Of a stretch of DNA of 7,360 nucleotides, positions 6,419-7,360 are shown piece after piece (position 1 is the stretch's first letter; every line of letters starts with the position of its first letter). The notes under the pieces were generated by a model. That model saw nothing but the letters and a program-made list of their open reading frames with translations. It was not told the DNA's origin and made no database searches. This DNA is from Planctomycetota bacterium (GTDB lineage: Bacteria; Planctomycetota; Phycisphaerae; WQYP01), in assembly GCA_021805585.1 (NCBI GenBank), contig JAJZEY010000232.1, forward strand, positions 1 through 7,360, in the 5' to 3' direction. Position numbers and translations under genes: made by a program.

Positions 6419-7360
6419 TTACTGTGCCGCCGGCCTTGAAGCGATTCCAAGCGCCGTCCGGTAATCGGCAGGCATCACACGTTTGTTCCATCGCGAAAAC
6501 ATCACGCATTCAAACAACAGGTCCGCTCTGACCGCGGGCACCTTTCCATAGACATATCCCTGCGTGATGGCCTGAATCGGGTCCACGGTCCGAATATCCA
6601 TGTTCAGTACAATATATCCATTGTTCTGATGGTACAACTCATTGATAAACTTATTGACCATCCATGGCTCGGCAACCAGGCTCACCTGCATCAACACCAC
6701 CTGGTAACGGGCATTGCTTACATGCCCCGTCAGGATTGCCCCCACCGCCGCGGCACCGTTGCCACCCGATGGAATATTTGGTGGCATTCCTGGAAAGCCG
6801 CCTGGACCACCGAAACCGGGCTGGCCGGGATAACCTCCCGGCATACCTGGCGGCTGGAACCGGGCCATGTCGGCGGCATTGGCGGCGGCATTTCCACTGC
6901 CGGCCTGGGCCAGCTTTGAAGCACCAAAAAACAGATGCCCGTCATCTATCAGGTTCAGCCCATTTTCCGAGGCGTTGCCGTAGGTTGCCCCCATCGCAGC
7001 CGGAGCCTCGTTGCCAACGGTAATGTGAATAAGTCGCTTAATGGGCGATTCCCCGACATTGGTACTGGACCGATTAAGCGCCCCAATCGCCCGCACCACG
7101 TCAGCCTGCACCCAAGTATCCACAAAGGCTTCGTAGATCTGATCCGCGGTCGGCAGTGTTGTACTGTGAATGAAACTGCGTATCTGAAAACTCCGGGGCG
7201 ACGCATACACCTTTATTCCGGACGCCACCCGATACACCTGGCGGCTGATAATTTCACGCGTCAGCCGGGTATGAACCCCGGCATCCCCATTTCCCGTTTC
7301 GCCAACGGGCATGATACTGGCCTGCTTTTTCAACGCACGCCGCACCAGCCGTTTAATAAG
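6419..7360 (-). CDS. PilO-like periplasmic assembly protein, C-terminal part (5' end outside window)
   Basis: The frame stays open to the window edge, reading L-I-K-R-L-V before the first in-window GTG at 7345, so the real start is probably further right. At least 314 residues are visible. Numbered from GTG 7345: the segment at about 67-110 (YEAFVDTWVQADVVRAIGALN, then PIKRLIHITV) looks like a helix followed by a strand. A Pro/Gly-rich stretch lies at 165-197. The tail at about 205-308 has the order strand, helix (MVNKFINELYH), strand (GYIVLNMDIRTVD), as in the ferredoxin-like domain of PilO/GspM-type proteins, then GYVYG and RWNKRVMPADYRTALG. PilO partners PilN in the inner membrane and aligns the pilus machine with the secretin. 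The membrane helix expected at the N-terminus would lie outside the window. The family call rests on secondary-structure pattern and context, without a decisive motif. It would match Amuc_1100 by position. Confidence 0.75.
   Translation of the reverse strand, partial: LIKRLVRRALKKQASIMPVGETGNGDAGVHTRLTREIISRQVYRVASGIKVYASPRSFQIRSFIHSTTLPTADQIYEAFVDTWVQADVVRAIGALNRSSTNVGESPIKRLIHITVGNEAPAAMGATYGNASENGLNLIDDGHLFFGASKLAQAGSGNAAANAADMARFQPPGMPGGYPGQPGFGGPGGFPGMPPNIPSGGNGAAAVGAILTGHVSNARYQVVLMQVSLVAEPWMVNKFINELYHQNNGYIVLNMDIRTVDPIQAITQGYVYGKVPAVRADLLFECVMFSRWNKRVMPADYRTALGIASRPAAQ
6755..6853 (-). repeat. Pro/Gly-rich low-complexity insert in the PilO-like protein
   Basis: About 33 residues such as PPGMPGGYPGQPGFGGPGG interrupt the protein just before its C-terminal alpha/beta domain. 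The reading frame is kept. The repeat resembles the linker of the next gene downstream. Confidence 0.85.

Noticed and set aside
5208..6464. Open frame of 418 codons on the plus strand, opposite the anchored-protein gene.
   Set aside because: It is Arg/His/Ile-rich with no domain, signal or ribosome site that I can see, and mirrors a minus-strand gene that has a membrane helix and ordered modules. It is best explained as antisense shadow of GC-biased codons.

Overview
The window looks like a bacterial chromosome segment of moderately high GC content. It most resembles a member of the PVC group, with Planctomycetota as first guess and Verrucomicrobiota as second. This is an inference from gene content (a TPR-containing secretin next to two envelope proteins of a pilus/secretion type), from Gly/Pro- and Ala-rich low complexity, from the use of TTG starts, and from a relic of a GxxExxY-family gene. 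No ribosomal or other taxonomic marker is present.

Layout: nearly everything is on the minus strand and reads from right to left. (1) 7360-6419 is the 3' part of a gene whose start lies outside the window. Its product looks like a periplasmic, perhaps PilO-like, assembly protein. (2) 6374-4605 encodes a 589-residue protein with one N-terminal membrane anchor, two beta-sandwich-like modules and a Gly/Pro-rich linker between them. (3) About 325 bases of leader contain two GC-rich hairpins and a candidate promoter. (4) 4279-464 encodes a secretin of about 1271 residues with a signal peptide, TPR-like helical repeats, a TolA-like Ala-rich helix, a small N-domain, a Gly-rich loop and a C-terminal secretin barrel domain. 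(5) A strong intrinsic terminator at 426-395 ends the unit.

The remaining left end (1-394) carries no intact gene. It holds a GCGGAT repeat and a plus-strand reading frame, broken by frameshifts, in which the naming motif of the GxxExxY family can be read once one extra A is removed. No RNA gene, CRISPR array or insertion sequence was seen.

How the parts fit: the secretin would form the outer-membrane pore, and the two upstream proteins would form the inner-membrane/periplasmic alignment part of a type IV pilus or type II secretion-like machine. The order (PilO-like, anchored unknown, TPR-secretin) recalls the Amuc_1100-1099-1098 arrangement of Akkermansia as I remember it. This was not checked by alignment. 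All three proteins carry Gly-rich low-complexity insertions, which is the most striking shared trait of the locus.
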